Part shown: positions 6,272-7,323 of the stretch, one piece after another | How positions within the stretch are numbered: position 1 is the stretch's first letter | How the letters are laid out: each line of letters opens with the position of its first letter | From: Bacteroidales bacterium | Lineage (GTDB): Bacteria > Bacteroidota > Bacteroidia > Bacteroidales > JAADJA01 | Direction of reading: 5' to 3' | NCBI GenBank assembly: GCA_029934735.1 | Contig: JAOZLR010000124.1 | Location: 1 to 7,323, forward strand | DNA length: 7,323 nt | Notes under the pieces: generated by a model | What the model saw: only the letters and a program-made list of their open reading frames with translations | What the model was told of the DNA's origin: nothing | Database searches by the model: none | Translations under genes and position numbers: made by a program

Positions 6272-7323
6272 ATGATTTCAAAAATTTTCACCGTACTGAT
6301 ATTGCTTCTCCTGAATTTTAGTATTTCCGCACAGGATACTTTAACATTTATGCATTACAATCTGCTTATGTATGGGAATAATTTCGGTGGCTGCAATTCT
6401 TCCAATAATAATATTGATAATAAGAATGAATATCTGCATACCATTGTTGATTATGTTAAACCTGATATACTGACTGTCAATGAGCTTGATGAAAATTCTT
6501 ACTATACGTCTTATTTACTTAATGGTGCGCTAAACATAAACGGAACTACATATTTCCAGATGGGAAATCCACCGAATGTTTCCAATGCCTACACTGTAAA
6601 TCAGATTTATTATAACTCCGAGAAACTCGTGCTTTACACCCAGGGAGCAATATCAACAAATTACCGTGATATCGACATTTTCAGACTTTACTACATATCT
6701 CCTGATCTGAAATATACTAAAGATACTGTCTATTTGAATTGTTGCGTTGCCCACCTGAAAGCCAGTCAGGGATATGAAGACGAAAGGGCAATTCAGACGC
6801 AAAAGCTGATGAACTACCTTAATAATTCAAGTGCTACGGGAAATTATTTTATGATGGGCGATTTAAATGTTTATACAAACGCTGAACCGGCTTTTCAAAA
6901 TCTTGTAAACTGGCCAAATGAAGAGATCAGATTTTACGACCCCATAAACAAAATGGGACCCTGGAACGGAAGTCCATATTATGCTTCGGTGCATACTCAA
7001 TCAACGCACACTTCAAGCGGCTGTGGCGCAAGTGGAGGAATGGACGACAGGTTTGACTTCATTCTTGTTTCCGATGAGATTTTGTCGGGAGCCGATAAGG
7101 CAAAATATGTTCAGGACTCATATTGGGCAGTGGGTCAGGACGGTCAGCACTTTGACAAATCACTTCTCGATTACCCTACAAACACTTCTGTTCCGAATGA
7201 TATTCTGCACGCTTTGTATAATATGTCGGACCACCTGCCTGTGATACTTAAACTTGCTGCAGGAAATAATGTTGGTATCAGCACATTTGAAAGAAACAAT
7301 TTCACGGTTAAGTTTTCCAATCC
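6272..7323 (+). CDS. Secreted endonuclease/exonuclease/phosphatase-family protein, C-terminus cut by window edge
   Basis: Predicted extracellular Mg2+-dependent phosphodiesterase or nuclease of the EEP (DNase I-like) superfamily; 350 codons are present and the frame is open at the right edge. Residues 1-20 are a Sec signal peptide (ISKIFTVLILLLLNFSISA, then QD). The EEP active-site motifs occur in order: N30 in MHYNLLMYGN, the metal-binding Glu71 in DILTVNELDE, His161 in AHLKAS, D197 and N199 in GDLN (196-199), DDRFDFIL (258-265) and the terminal SDH (319-321). All key residues are intact, so an active enzyme is likely; nucleic acid, phosphoinositide or another phosphodiester could be the substrate. 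After the domain, ISTFERNNFTVKFSNP resembles the entry to a T9SS type A sorting domain (the usual YPNP position), whose remainder is outside the window. The ATG at 6272 is chosen because it gives a complete signal peptide and follows a good -7 element. It is transcribed away from parC. Confidence 0.88.
   Translation, partial: MISKIFTVLILLLLNFSISAQDTLTFMHYNLLMYGNNFGGCNSSNNNIDNKNEYLHTIVDYVKPDILTVNELDENSYYTSYLLNGALNINGTTYFQMGNPPNVSNAYTVNQIYYNSEKLVLYTQGAISTNYRDIDIFRLYYISPDLKYTKDTVYLNCCVAHLKASQGYEDERAIQTQKLMNYLNNSSATGNYFMMGDLNVYTNAEPAFQNLVNWPNEEIRFYDPINKMGPWNGSPYYASVHTQSTHTSSGCGASGGMDDRFDFILVSDEILSGADKAKYVQDSYWAVGQDGQHFDKSLLDYPTNTSVPNDILHALYNMSDHLPVILKLAAGNNVGISTFERNNFTVKFSN

Noticed and set aside
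6981..7244. Plus-strand open frame inside the EEP-family gene
   Set aside because: It lies in another frame within a gene whose active-site motifs DDRFDF and SDH cover the same bases.

Overview
The window comes from an AT-rich member of the Bacteroidota, probably Bacteroidales-like. The evidence is: a secreted enzyme ending in a type IX secretion (T9SS) type A sorting domain; a second secreted enzyme whose similar tail is just beginning at the window edge; a topoisomerase IV A subunit of the long Bacteroidota form; no obvious Shine-Dalgarno sequences; and a TAnnTTTG-type -7 promoter element. A stand-alone flavo-diiron protein suggests an anaerobe or microaerophile that must remove O2 or NO. 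I cannot name a genus.

Layout. Four genes read leftward on the minus strand. In transcription order they are parC (6140 to 3297), a flavo-diiron protein (3199 to 1994), a T9SS-secreted calcineurin-like metallophosphoesterase (1955 to 837), and an uncharacterised lipoprotein starting at a GTG at 810 and running off the left edge. A fifth gene, a secreted endonuclease/exonuclease/phosphatase-family enzyme, reads rightward from 6272 and runs off the right edge. The 131-bp gap between it and parC holds two candidate divergent promoters that overlap back to back. The 97-bp gap after parC holds a perfect 18-bp palindrome. The last two minus-strand junctions are short (38 and 26 bp), so flavo-diiron protein, phosphoesterase and lipoprotein may share a transcript. 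Gaps are small and the window is nearly all coding.

How the genes fit together. There is no obvious single pathway. ParC acts in chromosome decatenation, the flavo-diiron protein in cytoplasmic O2/NO detoxification, and the two predicted phosphoesterases outside the cell, possibly in phosphate or nucleic-acid scavenging. I found no mobile element, CRISPR array, RNA gene or clear new system. The points most worth a second look are the sliding-clamp-like QMELF ending of ParC, the atypical metal-site motifs of the phosphoesterase, the overlapping divergent promoters, the intergenic palindrome and the unknown lipoprotein.
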